Assembly (NCBI RefSeq): GCF_900460535.1
Contig: NZ_UHIL01000001.1
Coordinates: forward strand, 2,790,001 to 2,854,000
DNA from: Vibrio parahaemolyticus
GTDB lineage: Bacteria; Pseudomonadota; Gammaproteobacteria; Enterobacterales; Vibrionaceae
Direction of reading: 5' to 3'
Length of the DNA stretch: 64,000 nucleotides
The position numbers and the translations under genes were made by a program. The notes beneath the pieces were generated by a model, which saw only the letters and a list, made by a program, of their open reading frames with translations, was not told the DNA's origin and ran no database searches. Shown piece after piece: positions 47,159-56,221 of the stretch (its first letter is position 1; each line of letters opens with the position of its first letter).

Positions 47159-48076
47159 TTACTTGCTCCCCTCTCTGACAATGCTGACAAACAGTTCTTC
47201 TAATCGGTTGGCTTTATTGCGCATCGACAGCACTTTCACGCCATGTTCCGTTAATTGAGCAAACACCGCATTGAGACCTTGGCTTTTATCTAACTCAATT
47301 TCTAATGAGCCATCGATTAAGCTTTGACGATTGACACCATTCAACTCAGGCACTTCGCCGTCAGTCTCGATATCTAGAATAAAGGTTTCTACGCTGAGCT
47401 TGCTGAGCAACGCTTTCATGGTTGTGTTTTCAATCAACTCGCCGCGATTGATAATGCCTATGTTGCGGCACAGCATTTCCGCTTCTTCTAAATAGTGCGT
47501 AGTAAGAATGATAGTGATCCCTTGCTGCTGATTGATTTCTTTGAGGAAATCCCACATTGAACGACGCAGCTCAATGTCCACCCCAGCCGTCGGCTCATCC
47601 AAAATCAGCAGTTTTGGCTCGTGCATGAGCGCGCGAGCAATCATCAAGCGACGCTTCATACCACCCGATAAGTTACGAGCACGCTCTTTGCGCTTCTCCC
47701 ATAAATCGAGCTTCTTCAGGTATTTTTCTGCTCGCTCTTTTGCCAGAATTTTAGAAACACCATAGTAACCCGCTTGTTGAATGACGATCTGCTCAACCGT
47801 TTCAAATTGGTTGAAGTTGAATTCTTGAGGCACTAAACCAAGATTTTGCTTGGCAAGTTCTAAGTCAGTATCAATGTCATAACCAAAAACTTTTGCCACT
47901 CCAGAGGTCTTATTAACCAAAGAAGAGATGATGCCGATCGTGGTTGATTTTCCTGCACCGTTAGGTCCAAGAAGCGCGTAAAAGTCACCTTTTTTAACTT
48001 GTAGACTGATGCCTTTTAACGCTTCAAAGCCGCCCGCATACGTTTTACGTAATTGTTCAATTTCTAATGCGTACAT
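47159..48076 (-). CDS. yadG: ABC exporter ATPase (YadG family)
   Basis: The 305-residue ATPase shows Walker A GPNGAGKST (about 37-45), the Q-loop VPQEFNFNQF, signature LSGGMKRRLMIARA (about 137-150), Walker B LLILDEPTAGVD and the switch LTTHYLEEAE. The C-terminal about 85 residues follow the DrrA/YadG-type regulatory extension. It is co-transcribed with the immediately adjacent yadH. The start lies 6 residues before the first beta strand; the ribosome site is weak. Confidence 0.92.
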   Translation of the reverse strand: MYALEIEQLRKTYAGGFEALKGISLQVKKGDFYALLGPNGAGKSTTIGIISSLVNKTSGVAKVFGYDIDTDLELAKQNLGLVPQEFNFNQFETVEQIVIQQAGYYGVSKILAKERAEKYLKKLDLWEKRKERARNLSGGMKRRLMIARALMHEPKLLILDEPTAGVDIELRRSMWDFLKEINQQQGITIILTTHYLEEAEMLCRNIGIINRGELIENTTMKALLSKLSVETFILDIETDGEVPELNGVNRQSLIDGSLEIELDKSQGLNAVFAQLTEHGVKVLSMRNKANRLEELFVSIVREGSK

Positions 48077-48280
48077 AGCGTAATGATTGCCATCTGTTAG
48101 TGAATGGGGATGACCAGTTCCAAGATAAGCATCACCTGAAGCTTAGTAGGAAGCTGGAGAAAGTTTCATTAGTTTATCGTCGAATAACGATGATTACAAT
48201 TAAACCTTTCGACAATATTGGAAATATCAACCTTGTAATCTTCAAGGTTTTCTATTGAGGGGGTTAAGGGGAAACAAAAA

Positions 48281-48318
48281 AAGCGCCGCTAAACAGACTG
48301 AGCAGCGCTTTCATACAG
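48281..48318 (-). terminator. Terminator after the SulP gene
   Basis: On the minus strand AAGCGCTGCT pairs with AGCGGCGCTT (one mismatch), followed by a T-run made by the A-run at 48276-48280. It lies about 20 nt after the SulP stop. Confidence 0.75.
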
Positions 48319-48328
48319 AACGTGAAAA

Positions 48329-49999
48329 TTAAGCTGTCATTCGCTGGTAGTGATCCGATTCAACATGCGCGACAGCCGCATTCAAAGCTTCGTAGCGGAA
48401 CTGATACATATTGTTATCCGGCACTAGGTCGATGACATGAAACTTCTCTAGTTGCTCACGAGTACGCTGATTCGGACACAACAAGTACACTTCACAGCGA
48501 GCATCTAACGCGTCTTTAATGGCGTTTTCGAGTGCTAGGCCCACCGTAACATCCAGCATAGGAACATCGGTCAAATCCAAGATCATCACGTCGTAATCAG
48601 AAATACTGGTGTGTTGACGAGAAATGGCCTTAGACACACTGAAAATCATTGGGCCAGAGAGATAGAAGAACAACACTCGCCCATTGGCGCGATCTAACAA
48701 TCCTCGTTCACTGTCCGTAAGTGGCACATCGTCTTCGTCGGCATCACTGATGGCTTTTACCTGACGAGCTTGTTCGCGACTCAAGCGCTCAATAATCATG
48801 ATGTTTGAAACAAACACCCCCAAACCAACGGCCACAATGAGATCAACAAACACCGTCAGTAGCATCACGCCATACATGATCGCCATGCCAGAAAAACTGA
48901 CCTTATGCGCGCGCTGAATAAAGCTCCAGTCTAAGATGTTAAAGCCAACGTACACCGCGATGCCTGCTAGCACAGCCATTGGGATAGGTTCGGTTAATCC
49001 ACCAGCCACCAAAACAACCAGAGCCAGTACTAAGGCTCGTACCACACCAGATAATGGAGAACGAGCGCCAACTTGGATGTTTGTCACCGTGCCCATCGTC
49101 GCACCCGCTCCTGGAAGTGCGCCGAATAAACCTGAAATCATGTTCGCTAAGCCCTGACCACGAAGCTCTTTGTCGGAATCGTGCTCTTTACGGGTAAGTG
49201 AGTCACCGATAACCGCCGTTAACAAGGTATCAATACAACCGAGCGTACCTAACACCAATGCATCGATGACCATTTCAACGAACATATCGGGGTCGATATG
49301 TGGCGCGACCAAAGATGGCAGGCCAGCCGGAATTTCCCCGATACGGCGGATATCTTCCGTATCAAACAACATCACCGACAATAAGGTCACTGCGACCAGT
49401 GCCACCAATTGGGCGGGTACATATTTGCGATACTTCTTTGGGAAAAAGAACAGAATGCCTAATGTCAGCAAGCCAAGGAAAAGCTCGTTAAATTTTAGAT
49501 TAGAAATGGTTTCAGGCAGCGCGGACAATGTCCCTAGCACTCCTCCCGTAGGCGCAGCGTGCCCCAGGAGTGGCGACAATTGAAGAATGATGAGTATGAC
49601 ACCAATACCTGACATAAAGCCGGAGATCACGCTGTAAGGCATTAAGGTGACGTATTTACCCATCTTCAGCGTTCCAAGCAAGATCTGAAATGCACCCGCC
49701 ATCATGACAACAGTAAACGTCATCGCCATACCTGTTTCAGGGTACTTCGCCATCATACTGGTCAATACGGCTGTCATGATCACCGTCATCGGCCCCGTGG
49801 GTTCTGAGATAAGTGTATTTGAGCCACCAAATAAGGAGGCAAACAAGCCCACCATTATGGCGCCCCAAAGGCCAGCTTCTGCACCCGCCCCCGAAGCAAC
49901 CCCGAACGCCAACGCCAAAGGGAGAGAAATAATGGCCGTGGTCACCCCGCCAAATATATCCCCTTTGAAATTGATATCTTTAAAACGACTACCGAACAC
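48329..49999 (-). CDS. SulP family anion transporter with STAS domain
   Basis: The 556-residue protein has a SLC26/SulP membrane domain of about 10-14 helices (about 1-425) and a C-terminal cytoplasmic STAS domain (about 440-545). The STAS core VMILDLTDVPMLDVT contains the usual conserved strand. The GAxGGxxS-type start and DSLTRKEH and GALPGAGATMGT segments are typical of bacterial SulP proteins. The substrate may be bicarbonate or sulfate. Divergent pairing with a carbonic anhydrase favours bicarbonate, by analogy with BicA-type systems; this is inference. The start codon is GTG at 49999 with an AGGGAG ribosome site 7 nt away. Confidence 0.9.
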   Translation of the reverse strand: MFGSRFKDINFKGDIFGGVTTAIISLPLALAFGVASGAGAEAGLWGAIMVGLFASLFGGSNTLISEPTGPMTVIMTAVLTSMMAKYPETGMAMTFTVVMMAGAFQILLGTLKMGKYVTLMPYSVISGFMSGIGVILIILQLSPLLGHAAPTGGVLGTLSALPETISNLKFNELFLGLLTLGILFFFPKKYRKYVPAQLVALVAVTLLSVMLFDTEDIRRIGEIPAGLPSLVAPHIDPDMFVEMVIDALVLGTLGCIDTLLTAVIGDSLTRKEHDSDKELRGQGLANMISGLFGALPGAGATMGTVTNIQVGARSPLSGVVRALVLALVVLVAGGLTEPIPMAVLAGIAVYVGFNILDWSFIQRAHKVSFSGMAIMYGVMLLTVFVDLIVAVGLGVFVSNIMIIERLSREQARQVKAISDADEDDVPLTDSERGLLDRANGRVLFFYLSGPMIFSVSKAISRQHTSISDYDVMILDLTDVPMLDVTVGLALENAIKDALDARCEVYLLCPNQRTREQLEKFHVIDLVPDNNMYQFRYEALNAAVAHVESDHYQRMTA

Positions 50000-50282
50000 C
50001 GTTTAGCTCCCTGCATTAACTTCAAAATTAAATAAGTAAAATGTCATTACTTTAACGAGGAATGTGAAAAATTAAACCATAAATAAATTATGGCTTAATT
50101 CGTTATCTAATAAGCGGTCTGAATTGTACGAATTTATTTCCAAGAACACGTCAGATGAGTCCTGTCTGACGCATATTTAACGGGATCGAAATTGTAACAT
50201 TGTGTATAGTTACAACATTGATCGCTTGATATGTTTCAATTGCGATGAGTGCTTTTGTCATTTAAGGGAAGTAGTTTGCAAG

Positions 50283-50951
50283 ATGCCGGAAATTAAACAG
50301 TTATTTGAGAATAATTCAAAATGGTCGGAAGAAATCAAATCTGACCGTCCTGAATATTTCGCTAAGCTCGCCGAAGGCCAAAAGCCTGATTTTCTTTGGA
50401 TTGGCTGCTCCGATAGTCGAGTACCCGCAGAACGATTAACCGGCCTTTACTCCGGTGAATTATTTGTTCACCGCAATGTTGCAAACCAAGTCATTCACAC
50501 AGATCTCAATTGCCTTTCCGTTGTTCAATACGCCGTTGATGTACTCAAGGTGAAGCACATTATTGTGTGTGGACACTACGGTTGCGGCGGTGTTAACGCA
50601 GCGATAGATAACCCTCAACTCGGGCTTATCAATAACTGGCTACTGCACATCAGAGATCTTTACTTCAAGCATCGTTCTTACTTAGATCAAATGCCTGTTG
50701 AAGATCGTGCCGATAAGCTTGGTGAAATTAACGTTGCAGAACAAGTTTATAACCTAGGCAATTCAACCATCATGCAAAACGCGTGGGAGCGCGGGCAAGA
50801 TGTCGAAATTCACGGTGTCGTATACGGAATTGAAGATGGTCGCCTTGAATATTTAGGTATTCGCTCTAATTCTAAAGAGACCGTTGAAGCATCGTACCAG
50901 AAAGCACTGTCGACGATTTTAAACCCTGACAATAAGCTTCTGTGTCGCTAA
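50283..50951 (+). CDS. can: Beta-class carbonic anhydrase
   Basis: The enzyme interconverts CO2 and bicarbonate. The 222 residues show the zinc and catalytic residues at the same numbers as in E. coli Can: Cys42 and Asp44 in [10 protein letters not shown], His98 and Cys101 in CGHYGCGG. A longer frame starts with GTG at 50202, but its first 27 residues (including [10 protein letters not shown]) do not fit the family. ATG 50283 with upstream AAGGGAAG is the normal start. It is divergent from the SulP transporter with a 283-bp gap, suggesting shared regulation of inorganic carbon supply. Confidence 0.95.
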   Translation: MPEIKQLFENNSKWSEEIKSDRPEYFAKLAEGQKPDFLWIGCSDSRVPAERLTGLYSGELFVHRNVANQVIHTDLNCLSVVQYAVDVLKVKHIIVCGHYGCGGVNAAIDNPQLGLINNWLLHIRDLYFKHRSYLDQMPVEDRADKLGEINVAEQVYNLGNSTIMQNAWERGQDVEIHGVVYGIEDGRLEYLGIRSNSKETVEASYQKALSTILNPDNKLLCR

Positions 50952-50971
50952 GCCACAAAATCTGAATAAAT

Positions 50972-51003
50972 AAAAAACGCCCATTTATATGGGCGTTTTT
51001 TTT
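50972..51003. terminator. Bidirectional terminator can / hpt
   Basis: AAAAAACGCCCAT and ATGGGCGTTTTTTTT arms enclose a short loop with A- and T-runs on either side. It serves the carbonic anhydrase gene and the convergent hpt. Confidence 0.9.
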
Positions 51004-51025
51004 GTATTTCGAATAGTGAACTCAA

Positions 51026-51556
51026 TTATTCTTGAGGAACCACTTTACCGATGAATGGTAGGTGACGGTATTTTTGAGCGTAATCGATACCAACACCAAC
51101 AACGAACTCGTCAGGGATCTCGAAACCAATCCAATCAACTGGCACATTTACTTCACGGCGAGATGGCTTGTCTAGTAGCGTACAAATCGCGATAGATTTA
51201 GGTTCACGTAGCGATAGGATTTCGCGAATTTTATTTAGCGTGTTACCTGTATCGATGATGTCTTCAACAAGCAAAACGTCTTTGCCTTTAATGTCATCAT
51301 CCAAATCTTTCAAGATGCGTACATCGCGTGAGCTTTCCATCGTGTTGCCGTAGCTTGATGCCGTCATAAAATCAACTTGATGAGTCAGTTCAATAGCACG
51401 CGCTAGGTCGGCCATAAATACAAAAGAACCACGCAACAAGCCAACCAAAACTAGGTCTTCACTGCCTTGGTAACGCTCTGTAATTTGTTTGCCTAATTCA
51501 CGAATTCGTTCCTGAACTTCTTGCTCAGAAATCATGACTTCTATTGTATGTTTCAT
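51026..51556 (-). CDS. hpt: Hypoxanthine phosphoribosyltransferase
   Basis: Hpt salvages hypoxanthine (and guanine less well) to the nucleotide using PRPP. The 176 residues start [15 protein letters not shown], matching the E. coli start. The PRPP loop [14 protein letters not shown] is intact, as is the purine-stacking region [18 protein letters not shown] (about 146-163). It is divergent from the quorum-sensing regulator, a synteny shared by V. harveyi, V. parahaemolyticus and V. cholerae. Confidence 0.96.
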   Translation of the reverse strand: MKHTIEVMISEQEVQERIRELGKQITERYQGSEDLVLVGLLRGSFVFMADLARAIELTHQVDFMTASSYGNTMESSRDVRILKDLDDDIKGKDVLLVEDIIDTGNTLNKIREILSLREPKSIAICTLLDKPSRREVNVPVDWIGFEIPDEFVVGVGIDYAQKYRHLPFIGKVVPQE

Positions 51557-51718
51557 ACTGTGCTCAATTTAGTTTGTGGGTTGAGGTAGGTCGCACGCAA
51601 ACGATCACCTAATCTTACGGCGTGTAGTGTATCACCACGAAGAGTGGGTTGAAAGTCACATCCTTTTGCGGAAAATTCTTGGGAGCGCTGCCAAATTTTC
51701 GAAAGTTTACAGCAAAAC

Positions 51719-51728
51719 TTATCAATAA
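51719..51728 (+). promoter_or_regulatory. Candidate LuxR/HapR autoregulatory half-site
   Basis: TTATCAATAA is one arm of the HapR/LuxR consensus TTATTGATAA-N-TTATCAATAA, and the sequence downstream (TAATGACATTA) is only weakly palindromic. It lies about 150 bp before the luxR start, upstream of the -35 element. LuxR-family regulators repress their own genes through such sites. Confidence 0.45.
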
Positions 51729-51764
51729 TAATGACATTACTGTCTATAAATTAGACATCAGATG

Positions 51765-51793
51765 TTGACCTTGTGCATATGCACCATTACACT
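51765..51793 (+). promoter_or_regulatory. Candidate luxR promoter with palindromic spacer
   Basis: TTGACC (51765-51770) and TACACT (51788-51793) are spaced 17 bp, a sigma-70 arrangement. The spacer contains the perfect palindrome GTGCATATGCAC (51773-51784), a possible operator. The predicted start at about 51800 gives a leader of about 75 nt, the size needed for small-RNA control. Confidence 0.55.
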
Positions 51794-51830
51794 CATCACT
51801 GCTTAAAGCAATTATTAAAATAATCAATTA

Positions 51831-51843
51831 GGGGGTTACCCCC
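51831..51843 (+). promoter_or_regulatory. GGGGG-TTA-CCCCC hairpin in luxR leader (Qrr target region)
   Basis: A perfect 5-bp GC stem with a 3-nt loop lies 19 nt before the ribosome site of luxR, followed by CAACAACAACTC. In vibrios the leader of luxR/hapR mRNA around the ribosome site is the target of the Qrr small RNAs. The hairpin may present or shield that target. The exact pairing is not verified here. Confidence 0.55.
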
Positions 51844-51874
51844 AACAACAACTCAAATGGCAAGGAAAATGGAT

Positions 51875-52489
51875 ATGGACTCAATTGCAAAGAGACCTAG
51901 AACTAGGCTTTCTCCTCTTAAACGTAAGCAACAACTCATGGAAATCGCGTTAGAAGTATTTGCACGCCGTGGTATTGGCCGTGGAGGTCACGCAGATATT
52001 GCTGAAATTGCGCAAGTGTCTGTTGCAACCGTTTTTAACTACTTCCCAACTCGCGAAGATTTGGTTGATGAAGTTCTCAATCATGTTGTACGTCAGTTCT
52101 CGAATTTCCTTTCGGATAACATCGACCTAGACATACACGCTCGTGAAAACATCGCAAACATCACCAATGCGATGATCGAGCTCGTAAGCCAAGATTGTCA
52201 CTGGCTGAAAGTTTGGTTCGAGTGGAGCGCATCAACTCGTGATGAAGTTTGGCCTCTATTTGTGTCTACCAACCGCACTAACCAATTATTGGTTCAAAAC
52301 ATGTTCATTAAAGCGATTGAACGCGGTGAAGTGTGTGATCAACACGATTCAGAACACTTGGCAAATCTATTCCACGGTATTTGTTACTCGCTGTTCGTAC
52401 AAGCAAACCGCTTCAAAGGTGAAGCTGAGTTGAAAGAACTCGTGAGCGCTTACCTAGATATGCTTTGCATCTACAATCGCGAACACTAA
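51875..52489 (+). CDS. luxR: Quorum-sensing master regulator, LuxR/OpaR/HapR family
   Basis: This TetR-fold regulator controls bioluminescence, capsule, biofilm, protease and competence genes at high cell density. The 204-residue protein from MDSIAKRPRTRLSPLKRKQQ has the N-terminal helix-turn-helix (about 35-58, AEIAQVSVATVFNYFPTRED) and the ligand-binding/dimer domain to about 200. ATG 51875 was chosen because AAGGA lies 8 nt upstream; ATG 51857 and 51869 would place that ribosome site inside or too near the gene. This is the hpt-luxR-lpd order of the Harveyi clade. From memory the sequence is closest to V. alginolyticus LuxR and V. parahaemolyticus OpaR. The symbol depends on species. Confidence 0.96.
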   Translation: MDSIAKRPRTRLSPLKRKQQLMEIALEVFARRGIGRGGHADIAEIAQVSVATVFNYFPTREDLVDEVLNHVVRQFSNFLSDNIDLDIHARENIANITNAMIELVSQDCHWLKVWFEWSASTRDEVWPLFVSTNRTNQLLVQNMFIKAIERGEVCDQHDSEHLANLFHGICYSLFVQANRFKGEAELKELVSAYLDMLCIYNREH

Positions 52490-52510
52490 AGCTCCGATTT
52501 GAATACGAAC

Positions 52511-52534
52511 AAGCCCACCACATGGTGGGCTTTT
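52511..52534 (+). terminator. luxR terminator
   Basis: AAGCCCACCA and TGGTGGGCTT form a perfect 10-bp stem with a CA-type loop, then TT, 21 nt after the luxR stop. Confidence 0.8.
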
Positions 52535-52565
52535 CTATGTTTGTCCGCTTCGAACATTCAAATAC

Positions 52566-52594
52566 AAAAAAACCGCTGAAGTTCAGCGGTTTTT
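52566..52594 (-). terminator. lpd terminator
   Basis: AAAAACCGCTGAA and TTCAGCGGTTTTT arms give a strong stem just after the lpd stop on the minus strand, back to back with the luxR terminator. Confidence 0.85.
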
Positions 52595-52616
52595 ATTATT
52601 CTTTCAGTAAGAGAGC

Positions 52617-54044
52617 TTACTTCTTCTTAACTGCTTTTTTATTTGGAAGGTCAGTGATTGAACCTTCAAATACTTCAGCAGCTAGACCCACAGACTCGTG
52701 TAGAGTTGGGTGAGCGTGGATAGTCAGAGCAATATCTTCGGCATCACAGCCCATCTCGATCGCCAGACCGATTTCGCCTAGTAGTTCACCACCGTTAGTA
52801 CCAACGATAGCACCACCAATTACGCGATGAGTTTCTTTGTCGAAGATTAGCTTAGTCATACCATCTGAACAGTCAGATGCGATTGCACGACCTGATGCAG
52901 CCCATGGGAATGTCGCCACTTCGTACTTGATGCCTTCAGCTTTCGCTTCTTTCTCTGTCTTACCAACCCAAGCCACTTCTGGCTCAGTGTACGCGATTGA
53001 AGGGATAACTTTAGGATCAAAGTAGTGCTTCTTACCAGAGATAACTTCAGCCGCTACGTGGCCTTCATGCACACCTTTGTGAGCAAGCATTGGCTGACCA
53101 ACGATATCACCGATCGCGAAGATGTGAGGAACGTTAGTACGCATTTGCTTATCAACGTTGATGAAGCCGCGCTCGTCGATTTCTAGACCCGCTTTTTCAC
53201 CGTCGATAAGTTTGCCGTTTGGTACACGACCGATAGCAACTAGAACCGCATCGTAGCGCTCTGCTTCAGCAGGTGCTTTTTTGCCTTCCATTGAAACGTA
53301 GATACCGTCTTCTTTCGCTTCAACTGCTGTTACTTTCGTTTCTAGCATCAGCTTGAACTTGTCTTTGATACGCTTGGTGTAAACCTTAACGATATCTTTG
53401 TCTGCAGCAGGAATTACCTGGTCAAACATCTCAACAACTTCAACTTTAGAACCTAGAGAGTGGTAAACCGTACCCATTTCTAGACCGATGATACCACCGC
53501 CCATGATAAGCAGTTTTTCTGGCACTTCTTTCAGTTCAAGAGCGTCAGTAGAGTCCCAAATACGTGGGTCTTCATGCGGGATAAATGGCAGTTTGATTGG
53601 ACGAGAACCAGCCGCAACGATTGCGTTGTCAAAGTTAACCACTGTTGGCTCGCCTTCACCTTCTACAAGGATAGAGTTAGGGCCAGTGAACTTACCGTAA
53701 CCGTTTACCACTGTTACGTTACGCATCTTAGCCATGCCGCTTAGGCCGCCAGTTAGTTGGTTAACAACTTTTTCTTTCCAGATACGGATCTTGTTGATGT
53801 CTGTTTGCGGTTCGCCGAACACAACGCCGTGATCAGCCATCGCTTTCGCTTCTTCAATTACTTTAGAAACGTGTAGAAGTGCTTTAGATGGGATACAACC
53901 CACGTTCAGACACACACCACCTAGAGTGCTGTAACGTTCAACAAGTACAGTTTCAAGACCTAAGTCTGCACAACGGAAGGCAGCGGAGTAACCAGCAGGA
54001 CCAGAACCAAGTACAACAACTTGGGCTTTAATTTCTTTGCTCAT
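52617..54044 (-). CDS. lpdA: Dihydrolipoyl dehydrogenase (E3)
   Basis: E3 reoxidises the lipoamide of the pyruvate and 2-oxoglutarate dehydrogenase complexes and of the glycine cleavage system, passing electrons to NAD+. The 475 residues show the FAD fingerprint VVLGSGPAGYSAA at about 10-22, the redox-active Cys45-Cys50 in GGVCLNVGC, the NAD motif GGGIIGLEMG and the C-terminal HAHPTLHE with the catalytic His-Glu. It is the last gene of the pdh cluster and lies 268 bp after aceF, so it may also have its own promoter, as in E. coli. Confidence 0.97.
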   Translation of the reverse strand: MSKEIKAQVVVLGSGPAGYSAAFRCADLGLETVLVERYSTLGGVCLNVGCIPSKALLHVSKVIEEAKAMADHGVVFGEPQTDINKIRIWKEKVVNQLTGGLSGMAKMRNVTVVNGYGKFTGPNSILVEGEGEPTVVNFDNAIVAAGSRPIKLPFIPHEDPRIWDSTDALELKEVPEKLLIMGGGIIGLEMGTVYHSLGSKVEVVEMFDQVIPAADKDIVKVYTKRIKDKFKLMLETKVTAVEAKEDGIYVSMEGKKAPAEAERYDAVLVAIGRVPNGKLIDGEKAGLEIDERGFINVDKQMRTNVPHIFAIGDIVGQPMLAHKGVHEGHVAAEVISGKKHYFDPKVIPSIAYTEPEVAWVGKTEKEAKAEGIKYEVATFPWAASGRAIASDCSDGMTKLIFDKETHRVIGGAIVGTNGGELLGEIGLAIEMGCDAEDIALTIHAHPTLHESVGLAAEVFEGSITDLPNKKAVKKK

Positions 54045-54312
54045 TTTGACCTCTTGTAGTCATTATCCCTAACAGGCTGAGTGGGTATCGATTTTTTCTG
54101 TTTAAGAGTTATTCGTTTTAAACAATTATTTTCAGACCGCCAACAGTTTACAGAGATGTTAATGGTGTGAAAAGTAAATCAATTTAGCCTGTGAGCTAGA
54201 CAACAATTCGATTGTGAAAACCCTGTAGAGAATAAGGGAGATAACCAAATTGTCCGGTAATTATTATTAGCAGAGGCGGCTAAATTGCCGCCTCTCATTC
54301 ATCTAACTTCTA
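54045..54312. promoter_or_regulatory. aceF-lpdA intergenic region
   Basis: No gene is visible. The AT-rich 268 bp contain the AGAGGCGGC/GCCGCCTCT hairpin near the aceF end, and the space before lpdA could hold an extra lpdA promoter. No PdhR palindrome is seen here. Confidence 0.5.
54272..54295 (-). terminator. Hairpin after aceF
   Basis: AGAGGCGGC and GCCGCCTCT form a perfect 9-bp stem with a 6-nt loop 18 nt after the aceF stop. No long T-run follows on the minus strand, so read-through to lpdA is likely. Confidence 0.6.
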
Positions 54313-56202
54313 TTAAAGAACTAGACGACGAATGTCAGATAGACATGCGTTTAGGTAAGTGATGAAGCGCGCACCCTCAGCACCATCGATCACACGGTGG
54401 TCGTATGATAGAGACAGTGGAAGTTGTAGACGCGGTTCGAACTCTTTACCGTTCCATACAGGTTTCATTTCTGACTTAGACACACCTAGAATACCAACTT
54501 CTGGCGCGTTTACGATTGGAGTAAACGCCGTACCGCCGATACCGCCTAGGCTAGAGATAGTGAAACAGCCACCTTGCATGTCAGCAGCAGTTAGCTTGCC
54601 TGAACGTGCTTTCTTAGAAACAGCCATTAGCTCTTCAGATAGCTCGTAGATGCCTTTCTTGTTCACGTCTTTAAATACAGGAACAACTAGACCGTTTGGC
54701 GTATCTACTGCGATACCGATGTTCACGTATTTCTTCAGAATTAGGCTCTCACCGTCTTCTGATAGAGAAGAGTTGAACGCTGGGAACGCTTCAAGTGCTT
54801 TAGCCGCCGCTTTCATGATGAACACAAGTGGAGTGATCTTCATGCCAGTGTCTTTCTTCGCTTCAATCGCGTTTTGCTCTTTACGGAATGCTTCAAGAGC
54901 CGTGATGTCTGCGTTATCCCACTGTGTAACGTGCGGGATCATTACCCAGTTACGGTGTAGGTTAGCACCAGAGATCTTCTTAATGCGAGATAGCGGTTGT
55001 ACTTCTGTCTCACCGAACTTGCTGAAGTCCACTTTTGGCCATGGTAGTAGACCAAGAGCAGCACCGTCGCCTTTGCCAGATGCTGCTGCACCAGACTCAA
55101 GACGCTTAAGCGCTTCTTTCACGTAGTTCTGAACGTCTTCTTTCAGGATACGGCTCTTACGACCAGAACCTTTAACCTTAGAAAGGTTTACGCCGAACTC
55201 ACGAGCTAGACGACGAACAACTGGAGACGCGTGAGCGTACTCATCGTTCTCTTTGAAATCGCCAGTCGCTGCTGGAGCTGCTGCCGCTGGAGCTTCTGCT
55301 TTAGGAGTTGCCGCTGCAGGTGCTGCTGCTTGAGCTGGAGCCGCTACCGGAGCAGGTGCTGCGCCCGCTACTTCGAATACCATGATTAGTGAGCCAGTAG
55401 ACACTTTGTCGCCAGCTGCAATCTTGATTTCTTTAACTGTACCAGCGAATGGTGCAGGAACTTCCATAGAAGCTTTGTCGCCTTCAACAGTGATCAGAGA
55501 TTGCTCTTCTTCCACTGTGTCGCCAACAGCAACCATGATTTCAGTTACTTCTACTTCATCGCCGCCGATATCTGGAACGTTAACTTCTTTCGCCGCAGAC
55601 GCTGCTGGAGCTGCCGCCGCTGGAGCTTCAACTGCCGCAGGAGCTGCTGCTGGAGCGCCTGAACCTGCTACTTCGAATACCATGATTAAAGAGCCAGTCG
55701 ATACTTTATCGCCTGCTGCTACTTTGATCTCTTTAAGCGTACCTGCGAATGGTGCAGGAACTTCCATAGAAGCTTTGTCGCCTTCTACAGTGATCAGAGA
55801 TTGCTCTTCTTCGATGCTGTCGCCGATTGCTACCATGATTTCAGTAACTTCAACTTCATCACCACCGATGTCTGGTACGTGAACTTCTTTCAGTTCTGCC
55901 GCTGCTGCTGGAGCTGGAGCCGCTGCTGGAGCCGCTTCTGCCGCAGGAGCAGGTGCAGCGTCAGCTGCACCCTCGGCTTCGAAAATCATGATTAGAGAAC
56001 CAGTAGAAACCTTGTCGCCTTCTGCAACTTTGATTTCTTTAACGATACCCGCTTGAGAAGCCGGAACTTCCATAGAAGCTTTATCGCCTTCAACAGTGAT
56101 CAGAGACTGTTCTTCTTCAACCTTGTCGCCAACGCTTACAAGAATTTCAGTAACTTCAACCTCATCCGCACCGATGTCTGGTACATTAATTTCGATTGCC
56201 AT
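54313..56202 (-). CDS. aceF: Pyruvate dehydrogenase E2, dihydrolipoamide acetyltransferase
   Basis: E2 forms the core of the pyruvate dehydrogenase complex and transfers the acetyl group to CoA. The 629 residues carry three lipoyl domains with lysines at 41, 143 and 243 in [10 protein letters not shown], joined by Ala/Pro-rich linkers. A peripheral-subunit-binding domain (about 320-360, [15 protein letters not shown]) and the catalytic domain with active-site His in SYDHRVIDG near the C-terminus follow. Domains 2 and 3 are almost identical in DNA, pointing to internal duplication. The gene lies 19 bp after aceE. Confidence 0.97.
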   Translation of the reverse strand: MAIEINVPDIGADEVEVTEILVSVGDKVEEEQSLITVEGDKASMEVPASQAGIVKEIKVAEGDKVSTGSLIMIFEAEGAADAAPAPAAEAAPAAAPAPAAAAELKEVHVPDIGGDEVEVTEIMVAIGDSIEEEQSLITVEGDKASMEVPAPFAGTLKEIKVAAGDKVSTGSLIMVFEVAGSGAPAAAPAAVEAPAAAAPAASAAKEVNVPDIGGDEVEVTEIMVAVGDTVEEEQSLITVEGDKASMEVPAPFAGTVKEIKIAAGDKVSTGSLIMVFEVAGAAPAPVAAPAQAAAPAAATPKAEAPAAAAPAATGDFKENDEYAHASPVVRRLAREFGVNLSKVKGSGRKSRILKEDVQNYVKEALKRLESGAAASGKGDGAALGLLPWPKVDFSKFGETEVQPLSRIKKISGANLHRNWVMIPHVTQWDNADITALEAFRKEQNAIEAKKDTGMKITPLVFIMKAAAKALEAFPAFNSSLSEDGESLILKKYVNIGIAVDTPNGLVVPVFKDVNKKGIYELSEELMAVSKKARSGKLTAADMQGGCFTISSLGGIGGTAFTPIVNAPEVGILGVSKSEMKPVWNGKEFEPRLQLPLSLSYDHRVIDGAEGARFITYLNACLSDIRRLVL

Positions 56203-56221
56203 TTCTTATCTACCTTCTTAA

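Noticed and set aside
51857..51874. Longer N-terminus (MARKMD) for the LuxR-family regulator
   Set aside because: The likely ribosome site AAGGA lies inside this extension and the family starts at MDSIAKR.
55382..55882. 166-codon plus-strand open frame
   Set aside because: It is an antisense shadow of the repetitive lipoyl-domain region of aceF and reads as low-complexity Ser/Ala/Thr.
55363..56202. Regularly repeated sequence resembling an array
   Set aside because: The repeats are protein-domain repeats of AceF and not CRISPR: units are about 300 bp and coding, with no short spacers.
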